Source: Nocardia bhagyanarayanae
GTDB taxonomy: Bacteria; Actinomycetota; Actinomycetes; Mycobacteriales; Mycobacteriaceae
Direction: 5' to 3'
Assembly (NCBI RefSeq): GCF_006716565.1
Contig: NZ_VFPG01000001.1
Span: forward strand, 1,240,001-1,304,000
DNA length: 64,000 nt
Numbering within the stretch: position 1 is the stretch's first letter; every line of letters starts with the position of its first letter. The translations under genes were made by a program, and so were the position numbers. This document shows positions 40,281 through 48,284 of this stretch, piece by piece. The notes under the pieces were generated by a model. That model was not told where the DNA came from, searched no databases, and saw only the letters and a program-made list of their open reading frames with translations.

Positions 40281-41003
40281 TCAGGACGGGAAGCCGACGT
40301 CGAGTTCGTCGTGGGTGCGCTCGGTGTACATGCGCCAATAGTGTTCGCCCAGTTCTGCGTTGGTGATGCGCGGGAGGTCGACGCCGGGCGGTACGAGTTC
40401 CGGGTGTTCGTCGACCATGCGCTCGGCCTTGCTGTCGCCGATGAGCGCGCCGATGTTCAGCAGGCCGACGTAGACGCCGGTGCCGCGTAGTTCGGCGTGC
40501 AGCTGGCGGATGTAAGCGCGTTGCGCGGCCAGGGCGACGCCGAAGTTGGCCAAGTAGGGCAGCAGGTGTCGTTCGGAGTAGCCAGAGGAGAACAGCAGCG
40601 CGCCGTCGCCGCGCTCGATCATGGCGGGGGCCAGCGCGCGGGTCAGCAGGATCGGCGAGTGCAGCTTCAGCGTGATCGGGACGGAGAGGGCGGCCACGTC
40701 CACTTCGAGGGTGGACGGGGTGCGGGCGGAGGGATCGGCGGCCGCCCCGTGCATCGCGACATCGATCGGGCCGAGGGTCGCGGTGATGTCGTCGACGGCG
40801 GTTTGTAGTTGCCGCGCGTCGGTGATGTCCGCGGCGAAGGCGGCGGCCTCGATGCCCTCCGCGACGAGCCGCTCGGCGTGGCGATTCGCGCGTTCCCGGT
40901 CGCGGCCGACGACGGCGACCCGGAAGCCCTCCTTGCCGAAGCGCCGTGCGGTGCCGACGCCGAGGCCGGGTCCGTAGCCGAATATCGCGAGGGTCCTTGT
41001 CAT
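40281..41003 (-). CDS. Atypical short-chain dehydrogenase/reductase
   Basis: A 240-residue SDR-fold protein. The N-terminal motif is IFGYGPGLGVGTARRFG rather than the classical TGxxxGxG; AVVGRDRERA follows, then DITD and HGAAAD. The usual YxxxK catalytic pair reads YLANF, so the lysine is replaced by Phe, and the usual serine lies in LLFSSGYSE. The protein may bind nucleotide without standard SDR chemistry. The ATG at 41003 (MTRTLAIFGYG) is preceded by GGATGGGTG; the frame to 41252 would cross the TetR gene. It is divergent from a TetR regulator that probably controls it. Confidence 0.8.
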   Translation of the reverse strand: MTRTLAIFGYGPGLGVGTARRFGKEGFRVAVVGRDRERANRHAERLVAEGIEAAAFAADITDARQLQTAVDDITATLGPIDVAMHGAAADPSARTPSTLEVDVAALSVPITLKLHSPILLTRALAPAMIERGDGALLFSSGYSERHLLPYLANFGVALAAQRAYIRQLHAELRGTGVYVGLLNIGALIGDSKAERMVDEHPELVPPGVDLPRITNAELGEHYWRMYTERTHDELDVGFPS

Positions 41004-41058
41004 TTCACCCATCCTGACTAAGTTGAGCAGTGGTTCAAGTTCCGAACACGAACAATAA

Positions 41059-41076
41059 CTCGAGCCTATGCTCGAG
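41059..41076. promoter_or_regulatory. Predicted TetR operator
   Basis: CTCGAGC-ctat-GCTCGAG, a perfect 7-bp inverted repeat with a 4-base spacer, in the centre of the 106-bp region between the divergent SDR and TetR genes. TATGCT inside it may be a -10 element. Confidence 0.6.
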
Positions 41077-41109
41077 ATATTCCGAAGCGGAGATTTGTAG
41101 GATCGGCCG

Positions 41110-41736
41110 GTGCCCGAGGACAAGCCGCTACGCAGCGACGCGCGCCGCAACCGGGACGCGCTGGTGACGGCGGCGCGGCAAGTGTTCACCGAGCGCGGAC
41201 TCGACGCACCGCTCAAGGAGGTCGCCGCCCGGGCCGGGGTCGCGATCGGCACCCTCTACAACCGCTTCCCCACCCGCGACGACCTCATCGCCGCCGCCGT
41301 CGAGGACCGGCTCGAAGCGGGCAGCCGCATCGCCGAACAGGCGCGCGAAATAGACGACCCCTGGGACTCTTTCGCCTATCTGGTCGAAAAGGTTTGCGAA
41401 CTCCAGGCTTCCGACCGGCTGCTCAGCGACCTCGCCCTGCGGGCCGCCCCGAGCCCCGCCGTCGCCCGCGCCCAGGAGTACGGCCACGGCCTGATGCGCG
41501 AAATCATCACGCGCGCACAGCGAGCGGGCGTCCTGCGCACCGACTGGGTACTCGAGGACATCGCCTTCATCACCTGGTCGCACACCCGCGTCCTGGAAGC
41601 CACCGCCCACATCGCCCCCGAAGCCTGGCGCCGCAACCTCGCCCTCACCCTCGACGGCCTCCGCGCCCCCGCGGCCCACCCCCTCCCGGCCCCGCCGCTC
41701 ACCGAAGCCGAACTGATGCAAGCCCTTCGGAAGTAG
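41110..41736 (+). CDS. TetR/AcrR-family transcriptional regulator
   Basis: A 208-residue regulator. The N-terminal helix-turn-helix is typical (RNRDALVTAARQVFTERGLDAPLKEVAARAGVAIGTLYNRFPTRDDLI, residues about 13-60, cited in parts: AARQVFTERGLDAPL, VAARAGVAIGTLYNRF). The C-terminal domain binds an unknown ligand and ends in a Pro/Leu-rich tail. The GTG start is the first codon in the frame after the operator. Divergence from the SDR gene and the dyad between them suggest autoregulation and control of the SDR. Confidence 0.9.
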   Translation: MPEDKPLRSDARRNRDALVTAARQVFTERGLDAPLKEVAARAGVAIGTLYNRFPTRDDLIAAAVEDRLEAGSRIAEQAREIDDPWDSFAYLVEKVCELQASDRLLSDLALRAAPSPAVARAQEYGHGLMREIITRAQRAGVLRTDWVLEDIAFITWSHTRVLEATAHIAPEAWRRNLALTLDGLRAPAAHPLPAPPLTEAELMQALRK

Positions 41737-41805
41737 CGTCGGCCACCCTCCACACCTCGGCAACACAAGTCGCGGATTGCTACTCCGGGCAGCCGGTCGT
41801 AGCGC

Positions 41806-42297
41806 TCAGTAGTACGGGTACGGCGGGTGGCCGTAGGGCGGGACGGGCGGATACGGGGGCGGGTAGGCGGATCGACGGCGGGCGGCGATCCATCGGCCCG
41901 TGGGGCCGGCGACCGTGAGGCCGAAGATGGTGGCGGAGAGGACGAGTGGCAGTCCGCCCGCGGGGCCGCCGATGGCGACCAGGACGAGTGCGCCGAGCAG
42001 GGCGATCGAGGACAGGCCGATGATGATGACGTGTCCCGCCGTCTGGCGCATGAACAGTAGCAGCGCGCCGAGCAGCCAGAGCATCGCGATCAGCGCGCCG
42101 ACCCCGATGCCGATGAAGGCGGCGGGCTCCACTTCGTTGTCCGGGTCGAGCGCTTCGACGAGGCCGATGCACACGCCGACGGAGCCGAGCAAGCCGACGA
42201 GTGTCGACAGCACCGCGGCGGTGATGGCCGTCGCGCCGCTCGGCGCGGGCTGCGCCGGTGGATAGCCATAGCCAGGCGGCCCGTACGGATAGCTCAT
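41806..42297 (-). CDS. Small four-helix membrane protein with Pro/Tyr-rich ends
   Basis: A 163-residue membrane protein with a Pro/Tyr/Gly-rich N-terminus (MSYPYGPPGYGYPPAQP), about four hydrophobic helices and a C-terminal WIAARRRSAYPPPYPP-type tail ending in YPYY. GGGGGAG precedes the ATG. It resembles the next gene in layout, including the GPTGRWIAA/GPTARWIAA segment, so the two are paralogues. Such proteins are common in Nocardia and mycobacteria; function is unknown. The long open frame to 43221 is spurious. Confidence 0.8.
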   Translation of the reverse strand: MSYPYGPPGYGYPPAQPAPSGATAITAAVLSTLVGLLGSVGVCIGLVEALDPDNEVEPAAFIGIGVGALIAMLWLLGALLLFMRQTAGHVIIIGLSSIALLGALVLVAIGGPAGGLPLVLSATIFGLTVAGPTGRWIAARRRSAYPPPYPPVPPYGHPPYPYY

Positions 42298-42374
42298 GGA
42301 ACTCCCCCTTCGATGCATCGAAACGGTACCGCGTCCCGCCGACAGGATCGCTGGACGACCCGATCCGCTCGTGG

Positions 42375-42962
42375 TCAGTAGTGCGGATACTGCGGCGGGG
42401 CGTAGGGATTCGGCGGGTGGCCGTACGGGTACGGCGGCTGGCCGTACATCGGCGGGGCGGTCGGGGTGCGGCCCGCGGCGATCCAGCGGGCGGTGGGGCC
42501 GACGGCGGCGAGGATTCCGATGAGCAGCGGCAGGCTGACGCCGAGCGCCAAACCGACTGTGGCAGCCCCGGATTCGCTCATCATGCCCGCGTCGGCGATG
42601 ACACCGACGCTGACGAAGCCTTGGATCACCGCGAGGGTGCAGGCCACCACGATGAGGGTGCGCCCCGCGCTCTTGCGTGCCAGCAGCAGGATGCCGCCGA
42701 GCAGGAGCATGGCCGCGATGGCCGCCGAGGTCGCGACCATGGCGTAGAGCTCGGATTCGGTGGGGCCGGTGGCCGAGCTGCCGATCGCACGGCGCGCGTC
42801 CGCGAGCCGTTGCAGCGCGAGGAAACCGCCGAGGGCGGTGAAGCCTTTGTACGCGCCCGCGAGCAGGGCGAGCACCCCCGCCATGATCGCGGTACCTCCG
42901 CTGGGCGGCGGCGGGGCGTACCCATACGGCGGATACGCCGGATAACCCGGTCCTGGATACAT
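42375..42962 (-). CDS. Small four-helix membrane protein with Pro/Tyr-rich ends
   Basis: A 195-residue paralogue of the preceding protein: MYPGPGYPAYPPYGYAPPPP, four hydrophobic segments, then VGPTARWIAAGRTP and a tail with repeated PPYPYG/PPNPY units ending QYPHY. It lies 77 bp upstream of its paralogue in the same direction, so the pair probably arose by tandem duplication and may be co-transcribed. Function is unknown. Confidence 0.8.
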   Translation of the reverse strand: MYPGPGYPAYPPYGYAPPPPSGGTAIMAGVLALLAGAYKGFTALGGFLALQRLADARRAIGSSATGPTESELYAMVATSAAIAAMLLLGGILLLARKSAGRTLIVVACTLAVIQGFVSVGVIADAGMMSESGAATVGLALGVSLPLLIGILAAVGPTARWIAAGRTPTAPPMYGQPPYPYGHPPNPYAPPQYPHY

Positions 42963-42995
42963 GTCGAAACCCCCCTCGTAGCCGCGCCGTGAACT

Positions 42996-43661
42996 CTACC
43001 GCGCCGCTCGACGGCGAATCAGCCGTCGCCACTTGGCCGTCGGGCGCGAGTCGGCGTCCGGCACCGGCCCACCTGCCGTGGGGCTCGCCACCACCTCGTC
43101 GATCGGGGTGCCGCCGCCCGGCGGCGGTGTGCTCGGCGAAGGCGCGGCCGACGGAGTCGCCGACACGGCAAGAATCACGATGACCGCGGGCAGCACCGAA
43201 CCCGTGAGGTTCACCAGCCAATCGCCGTGCACCATGGCCGTCACCGAGCCGACCAGACCCGCGGTCGACGTGGCGATGTCCACCGCGAGACCGCCTTCCT
43301 CGGACCAGTGGATGCCGTACTCGGACCGATAGCCGAGCAGCGCGGCGAACAGTCCGGCGACACCGACGACCGTCCAGACACCGGCCGCGACGAGGACCGT
43401 GAAGCGCCCGTCCTCGTCACCTCGGACGGTCAGCACCGCACCGTAGCCGAGCGCGCACACCAGCAGCAGCGTGCCGAGCGCGGTCGAGACCGCGAGCGAA
43501 TCGTCGTATCGCCCGGGATCGGGAAAGAAGCCGAAAGCCAGCACGAGCAGCCCGACCAGGTTCGCGGCCGCGCCGATGGCCGCGAACAGCGCCACCGCGG
43601 TCGCGAGCGCTCCCACGGGCTCGGCCCGCCGCACGCCCGGACTCTCCTGGCTGTAGAGCAT
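42996..43661 (-). CDS. Polytopic membrane protein of unknown function
   Basis: A 221-residue protein with about five hydrophobic helices (for example LATAVALFAAIGAAANLVGL and TALGTLLLVCALGYGAVLTV) and a cytosolic Pro/Ser-rich tail (PSPSTPPPGGG) ending in a basic WRRLIRRRAAR. The ATG at 43661 (MLYSQESPGV) has GGAGGG upstream. It is probably the first gene of a three-gene unit with the two small membrane proteins that follow (33-bp and 77-bp gaps). No family recognised. Confidence 0.75.
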   Translation of the reverse strand: MLYSQESPGVRRAEPVGALATAVALFAAIGAAANLVGLLVLAFGFFPDPGRYDDSLAVSTALGTLLLVCALGYGAVLTVRGDEDGRFTVLVAAGVWTVVGVAGLFAALLGYRSEYGIHWSEEGGLAVDIATSTAGLVGSVTAMVHGDWLVNLTGSVLPAVIVILAVSATPSAAPSPSTPPPGGGTPIDEVVASPTAGGPVPDADSRPTAKWRRLIRRRAAR

Positions 43662-43853
43662 CTGTCTCGTCCCTCCGAATTCGCCGGTCGAACACATAAA
43701 GTATGCGCACGAACTACCCCGCGCGCGGTGATCGCTCAGCGCGGCGATCGACCCGCCGCGATCCACTCCCCCTGGCACCGAGCGCGGCCGACATCCCGAT
43801 CCCGGCGCGTCATCCCTGCCGCTTGGAGCGAACCGATGATCATGCACGAGAAA

Positions 43854-43883
43854 GCGCCCGCACGCGAATCCGCGTGCGGGCGC
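43854..43883. terminator. Strong hairpin terminator
   Basis: GCGCCCGCACGCG (43854-43866) pairs perfectly with CGCGTGCGGGCGC (43871-43883) around a 4-base loop, with TTTC after it on the - strand and GGTTTT on the + strand. It ends the TipA-like gene. Confidence 0.9.
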
Positions 43884-43943
43884 TCGGTTTTCACTCGCCC
43901 TGCCGTGATCCCCGCGCCGTGGGGGAGCAAGGCGGCGTCCGCC

Positions 43944-44717
43944 TCAGCGCAGGTTGGCCTCCGCGTAGACCCTCATCGCGTCGCGCACGAAGGCGGCGGT
44001 GCCCTCGCCGTGCACGTCGTAGTTGGCCGCGAATCGCGAGTCGGCGACGTACATCTCGCCGAGCCCGATGAACGCGTCGGCCGTCACCGGACGGCCACCC
44101 CAGCCGTCGCCGACCCAGGCGTGGTGCCGGGCGGTGATGGCCTGGACCTCGTCGCCGTCCACCGGAAGGCCCGCGGCGTGCGCGCGGCCGAAGTCGGCGG
44201 CGATATCCAGGAGGGTCTGCTGGAAGTCGTTCTTCTGCTGATCGCTCAGCGAACTCCACCAGCGGTCACTGCTCTCGTAGGCCTCCTTGCCCCAGCGTTC
44301 GATCACCTCGTCCTTGTACTGCGTGTGGTCGAACCCGTCGAAAACCTCTGCTGCCACGAGTTGTTCACCTCTTTCCGTCTTCTGCAGCGTGGTGTGCACC
44401 GATTCGATCTGGCGTCGGATCCGATCCTGTTCCTGCCGAAGCAGATCCAGGTGCGTACGCAGCGCGGCGGCGGTGTCCTGTTCACCCGCGAGCACTTCGG
44501 CGATGACCGGCAGGCCGAGGCCGAGTTCCCGCAGCAGCAGGATGCGTTGCAGCCGCACGAGGGAGTCCTGGTCGTAGTAGCGGTACCCGTTGGCGCCGAT
44601 CCGGCTGGGCGGCAACAGCCCGAGCTGCCCGTAGTGGCGCAGCGTGCGGCTGGTGGTACCGGCCGCCTTGGCCAGATCCTGAATGGACCATTCGCCCGCC
44701 CGGGTGCCCGCGGTCAC
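43944..44717 (-). CDS. TipA-like MerR-family regulator with TipAS domain
   Basis: A 257-residue regulator. The N-terminal MerR helix-turn-helix (WSIQDLAKAAGTTSRTLRHYGQ, cited as WSIQDLAKAAGTTSRTL and HYGQLGLLPPSRIG) is followed by YRYYDQDSLVRLQRI, a coiled coil (about residues 80-120) and a C-terminal TipAS domain (FDHTQYKDEVIERWG, ARHHAWVGDGWGGR, YVADSRFAANYD). TipAS domains bind cyclic thiopeptide antibiotics or other small hydrophobic ligands. The GTG at 44717 (MTAGTRAGEW) follows AAGGAAGGAG; the frame is open to 44762. A canonical MerR dyad lies 47 bp upstream, so autoregulation is likely. Confidence 0.9.
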   Translation of the reverse strand: MTAGTRAGEWSIQDLAKAAGTTSRTLRHYGQLGLLPPSRIGANGYRYYDQDSLVRLQRILLLRELGLGLPVIAEVLAGEQDTAAALRTHLDLLRQEQDRIRRQIESVHTTLQKTERGEQLVAAEVFDGFDHTQYKDEVIERWGKEAYESSDRWWSSLSDQQKNDFQQTLLDIAADFGRAHAAGLPVDGDEVQAITARHHAWVGDGWGGRPVTADAFIGLGEMYVADSRFAANYDVHGEGTAAFVRDAMRVYAEANLR

Positions 44718-44763
44718 GACCTGGGACTCCTTCCTTTTCTCGTCGGTGAGACCAGTCTGCAAG

Positions 44764-44778
44764 TTGACGTTACGTCAA
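44764..44778. promoter_or_regulatory. Predicted MerR/TipA operator
   Basis: TTGACGT-T-ACGTCAA, a perfect 7-bp dyad with a 1-base centre, upstream of the TipA-like gene. The form is typical for MerR sites placed in an over-long promoter spacer; TTGACG within it can act as the -35. Confidence 0.65.
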
Positions 44779-44794
44779 GGTCAACCCGCCTTTC

Positions 44795-45877
44795 TCAGCT
44801 CTTCGCTCCCACCAGAATGCGCGACTCGCCGGTCGTCCGCCCGTCCTTTTCGGAGCCCTCGACGGTCACGACATAGCCGACCGTCTCAGCACCGCCGGCC
44901 TCGCCCACCGGGGCCGGCTCGGCAGCCGCGCCGAGCTCGGCGGCAACATCGGTCCTGCCGACCTGCGCCGCACCGCCCAACTCAGCGGTCCGGCCGATTC
45001 GAACCCGCGCGGTGGTCTGCCCGAGCAACGTCCCGCCCAGCGCGATCACCATGCCGAGGATCTGCAATCCGGTGAGCGCCTGCCCGAGCGCGACCCACCC
45101 GATGACCGCCGCCGATACCGGGCTGAGCAGTCCGAGGAACGCGACCGACGTGGCGGGCACCTTCGCGATGCCGCGGAACCACAGCCAGTAGGCGGCCGCG
45201 GTGCCGATCACGCCCAGGTAGAGGTAGCCGCCTACGGCGCGGCCGTCCATGGCGGGCGGCGCGCCCTCGATCAGCGCGGCGAGCGGGAGGATGAACAGGC
45301 CGCCCGCGGTGAGCTGCCAGCCCGTCATGGCCAGCGGGCCGACACCCTCGGGCCGCCCCCACCGCTTGGTCAGCACGGTGCCGAGCGCCATCGAGGCCGC
45401 GCCGACGAGTCCGGCGATCACTCCGACGGTGTCGAGCTGAGCGGTCGCGCGCAGCACCACGAGCGCGACACCGAACACGCCGATCACACCGGCGAGAACC
45501 TTACGGCCGGTTGGCCTTTCGTTCAGCACCCCGGTGGCGAAGACCAGCGCGAACATCGGCGCGACCGCGCCCAGCACACCGGCGACGCCGCCCGGCAGCC
45601 GATAGGCGGCGAGGAACAGCAGCGGGAAGAACGCGCCGATGTTGAGCACGCCGAGCGCGGCGGCGCGGCTCACCCACATTCCCCTCGGCAGTGTGCGGGT
45701 GAGCGCTAGCAGCACGAGCCCGGCGGGCAGCGCGCGCATCAGCGCGGTGAAGAGCGGACGGTCCGGCGGCAGGAACTCGGTGGTGACGGCGTAGGTGGAG
45801 CCCCAGACGATCGGGGTGAGGGCGGTGAGCGCGAGGGTGCCCGCGTAGGGGTTCCGCGCCGCGGTGGTGATGGACAT
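44795..45877 (-). CDS. EamA/DMT-family transporter with C-terminal extension
   Basis: A 360-residue drug/metabolite-type exporter with about ten helices and two EamA halves; typical segments are VWGSTYAVTTEFLPPDRPLFTALMRALPAG (cited in parts: VWGSTYAVTTEF, LPPDRPLFTALMRALPAG) and AAAYWLWFRGIAKVPATSV. The last 70 residues (from about TARVRIGRTAEL) are hydrophilic and Ala/Gly/Glu-rich, unusual for the family (about 290-310 residues). The ATG at 45877 has TGAGGAG upstream. It is divergent from a MarR regulator, with a long dyad between, so it is probably its repression target. Confidence 0.88.
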   Translation of the reverse strand: MSITTAARNPYAGTLALTALTPIVWGSTYAVTTEFLPPDRPLFTALMRALPAGLVLLALTRTLPRGMWVSRAAALGVLNIGAFFPLLFLAAYRLPGGVAGVLGAVAPMFALVFATGVLNERPTGRKVLAGVIGVFGVALVVLRATAQLDTVGVIAGLVGAASMALGTVLTKRWGRPEGVGPLAMTGWQLTAGGLFILPLAALIEGAPPAMDGRAVGGYLYLGVIGTAAAYWLWFRGIAKVPATSVAFLGLLSPVSAAVIGWVALGQALTGLQILGMVIALGGTLLGQTTARVRIGRTAELGGAAQVGRTDVAAELGAAAEPAPVGEAGGAETVGYVVTVEGSEKDGRTTGESRILVGAKS

Positions 45878-45897
45878 GTCGGTCGCTCCTCATTGAT

Positions 45898-45962
45898 AAT
45901 CTCAACGTTGAAATATCTACTCCGCTTGGCGTCTCATCGTCAAGTAGATGAACATTGAGATT
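45898..45962. promoter_or_regulatory. Long imperfect dyad between eamA-like and marR-like genes
   Basis: AATCTCAACGTTGAAATATC plus TACT (45898-45921) is mirrored by AGTAGATGAACATTGAGATT (45943-45962); the arms match except for one changed base and four extra bases in the left arm. TCAACGTTGA within the left arm is itself a palindrome. Probable binding sites of the adjacent MarR protein. Confidence 0.6.
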
Positions 45963-45984
45963 CTTAGGACAGAGAGGAGTCGCG

Positions 45985-46485
45985 ATGGGCGACGCAGTCG
46001 ACCTGATCACCGCGCACTGGCACCGCGAGCGTCCGGACGTGGACGTCTCGCCGATGCACATCGTTGGCCGAATCACCCGCCTGTCCCGGGTCCTCGAGCA
46101 GGACCTCAAGCGCTTCTTCGCCGGTCACGGCCTGGAATTCTGGGAGTTCGACGTGCTCGCGACGCTGCGCCGCTCCGGCGGCGCGGAGGGGCTCACCGCC
46201 GGCGCGCTGAACCGTGCCGCGATGGTCACCTCGGGCGCGATCACCAACCGCATCGACCGGCTGGCGGCCAAGGGCCTCGTCGAACGGATGCCGTGCCCCG
46301 AGGACCGGCGCTCCGTCCGGGTTCGCCTCACCGCCGAGGGCAGGAAATTGGTCGACGAACTGCTGCCGCTGCACATCGCCAACGAACAACGCCTGCTCGA
46401 CGCCTTGGACGCTCAGGCTCGCGACCAGCTGACCGCCCTGCTGCGCCGCTTGGCCGAGTCGTTGGGCGACACCGCGCTGGACTGA
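45985..46485 (+). CDS. MarR-family transcriptional regulator
   Basis: A 166-residue winged-helix regulator: FWEFDVLATLRRSG, TAGALNRAAMVTSGAITNRIDRL (recognition region, about residues 70-92) and the wing RMPCPEDRRSVRVRLTAEGR. The ATG at 45985 has GAGGAG upstream; a GTG/ATG-like extension to 45955 is less likely. It should respond to small phenolic or drug-like ligands and repress itself and the divergent EamA exporter. Confidence 0.9.
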   Translation: MGDAVDLITAHWHRERPDVDVSPMHIVGRITRLSRVLEQDLKRFFAGHGLEFWEFDVLATLRRSGGAEGLTAGALNRAAMVTSGAITNRIDRLAAKGLVERMPCPEDRRSVRVRLTAEGRKLVDELLPLHIANEQRLLDALDAQARDQLTALLRRLAESLGDTALD

Positions 46486-46622
46486 TCGCGCCGCGCACCC
46501 GGCAGCCGTTGCACTACTGGCGCTGGGTCACAGCCGAAACCAGTGCGACCAGCCCGCGTGTGGACGCCGCGTCCGGCAGCTCACGGCGGCCGGAAGACTC
46601 TGCGACACAGACGCGCGCCCGA

Positions 46623-48059
46623 TCAGCGGTCGCCGAACACCTCCCCGAGGGACGGCACCACAAGCCCCGCGCTCGGCGCCTGACCCGACTCCGGCGTCCC
46701 CGACCCGGCGGGCATCTCCGCACCTGGCGACGCCAACTCGGGCAACGCACCGCCACCCGACGGCACGACCCCTGGCTCCGGCCGGGGCGTCGGCGTGGAC
46801 GCGGTGGTCGGCGCGAACGTCCCGCCGGGCAGCGCCGCCGAATCCGCTGGCAGCCCTTCGTGAATCGCCGGATCGGGCACCAACTGCATGAGCGTCGTGA
46901 AGTCCACCACCTGCGCACCGAGCGTCGGCGTCGCGATGATGACGCCGTTGGTGAACAGCCGGTAGGTGCCCGCGCGCTGCGGCAGCAGCATCTCCGGTCC
47001 GAGCGGCGCACCGAGCGAACCCGTCTCACCGCCGACGCGCTGGTACTCGAGCTCGATCGCCGACGGCGTCGAGGCGGCCCTGGTGCGCGGGTCGGTCCGC
47101 GGATCCGTCGGCGGACGGCCGACGGCGAGTTCCGCGGGCGTCGGGCCCACCTCGAAGGCGTAGATGTCGGCGGGTTCGCCACCGTCCGGCGCGGCGGAAT
47201 ACTCCGAGCGCAGGATGCGGCCGTCGCGCAGCAGAACGGTGCCCGCGGTGGACGCGATGGCCGCGGCGGTGCGCGGATCCTCTTTGGCCGTGCCGGGATA
47301 CACCTGACAGTCGGTGGTGTCGCAGGTTTGCGCGTACGGATACCTGTGCTCGGCGAGCGCGTAGGAGCGGGCCGCGATGGCCTGCGCGCGCAGTGCCTCG
47401 CCCGCGCCCTTGTCGACCCAGTTCGCCTGGACCTCGGCCGGGACGACGCCGAGCAGATAGTCCTCCACGTCGACGCGGTTGATCGTGCGCGCTTGCCCGT
47501 TCTCGGTGGCGACGCCGAGCGAGCCGCGATAGGCCGTGCCGCCGCAGAGCGTGAGATGTTCGGCCGCGGGCCGGTTCGGTTTGGGATCGAGGGGATAGAT
47601 CCACGGATCGGAAGTGGCTGTCTGCCAGACGACTTCGCCATCGCATCCGACGGTGACCACAACGTTCGCGCCGCCGTCCGGCAGCGGGGTGAGATGGGCG
47701 ACCTGGCCCGCCGCCACTTCGCGGCCCGCCACCCGGAATCCGGCCTCGGCGTAGGCGTCGAGGGTGGAATCGTCCTGTTCCATGAGCCGCACCGCCAGAT
47801 TGGTCGGCGGGATGGTCCCGAGTGTCGCGCCCGGGTAGTAGTGCTCGAGTATTCGTTCGGCGAGCCAGCCCTGCTTGGCGCTGTCGAAGGCGCCGACCTG
47901 GCTCATCCCCCGGCCGTGGCCGGGACCGGCGAGTGGTCTGACGGGCGTGTCGCCGGGCCAGCTCCACATCGCGAGGGCAGTTCCCGCCACAACCGCGGCA
48001 CACCCGGTGACGAGCACCGACCGCGGCGAGATCGGGGCGGGCCGAATTCTTCGTCGCAT
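46623..48059 (-). CDS. SpoIID/LytB-domain exported protein
   Basis: A 478-residue protein with an N-terminal signal anchor (about residues 14-35). SpoIID-family motifs are GHGRGMSQVGA near residue 48 and VEDYLLGVVPAEV...ALRAQAIAARSYAL (about residues 200-235), plus Cys in CDTTDCQVYPG. SpoIID proteins are lytic transglycosylases or amidase activators in peptidoglycan remodelling. One LGFP-like module (GSLGAPLGPEMLL) lies near residue 350, and the C-terminus is Pro/Gly/Ser-rich. The ATG at 48059 follows GGGAGAGACGA. It is divergent from a peptidoglycan amidase, consistent with joint action. Confidence 0.88.
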   Translation of the reverse strand: MRRRIRPAPISPRSVLVTGCAAVVAGTALAMWSWPGDTPVRPLAGPGHGRGMSQVGAFDSAKQGWLAERILEHYYPGATLGTIPPTNLAVRLMEQDDSTLDAYAEAGFRVAGREVAAGQVAHLTPLPDGGANVVVTVGCDGEVVWQTATSDPWIYPLDPKPNRPAAEHLTLCGGTAYRGSLGVATENGQARTINRVDVEDYLLGVVPAEVQANWVDKGAGEALRAQAIAARSYALAEHRYPYAQTCDTTDCQVYPGTAKEDPRTAAAIASTAGTVLLRDGRILRSEYSAAPDGGEPADIYAFEVGPTPAELAVGRPPTDPRTDPRTRAASTPSAIELEYQRVGGETGSLGAPLGPEMLLPQRAGTYRLFTNGVIIATPTLGAQVVDFTTLMQLVPDPAIHEGLPADSAALPGGTFAPTTASTPTPRPEPGVVPSGGGALPELASPGAEMPAGSGTPESGQAPSAGLVVPSLGEVFGDR

Positions 48060-48190
48060 TCGTCTCTCCCACCGTTTTCCGGGACCGGATCGGTTTCGAT
48101 ACCTGTCGGCATGTCGTGCCATCCGGTCGCATTTCGAGAGCTACATTCGAGCAATCACGTGTTCTAATCCTCAACAAGAGGTTTAGATAT

Positions 48191-48215
48191 GTGACAGATG
48201 TGAACTAGTGTGATC
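48191..48215 (+). promoter_or_regulatory. Three GTGA-type direct repeats between two wall-remodelling genes
   Basis: GTGACA (48191), GTGAAC (48200) and GTGATC (48210) stand 9 and 10 bases apart in the 225-bp divergent region. Direct GTGAC/GTAAC-like repeats are the known form of actinobacterial MtrA sites at wall hydrolase genes; assignment here is inference. Confidence 0.4.
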
Positions 48216-48284
48216 GTTGATGCATCAGGAAGCAAGCCTTGTTTTCCGCACCTGATCACCGGTTCGACCTGATTGGAGATGCTC

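Noticed and set aside
46486..46622. Terminator between marR and the SpoIID gene
   Set aside because: Only 4-bp stems with long loops could be found, too weak to call.
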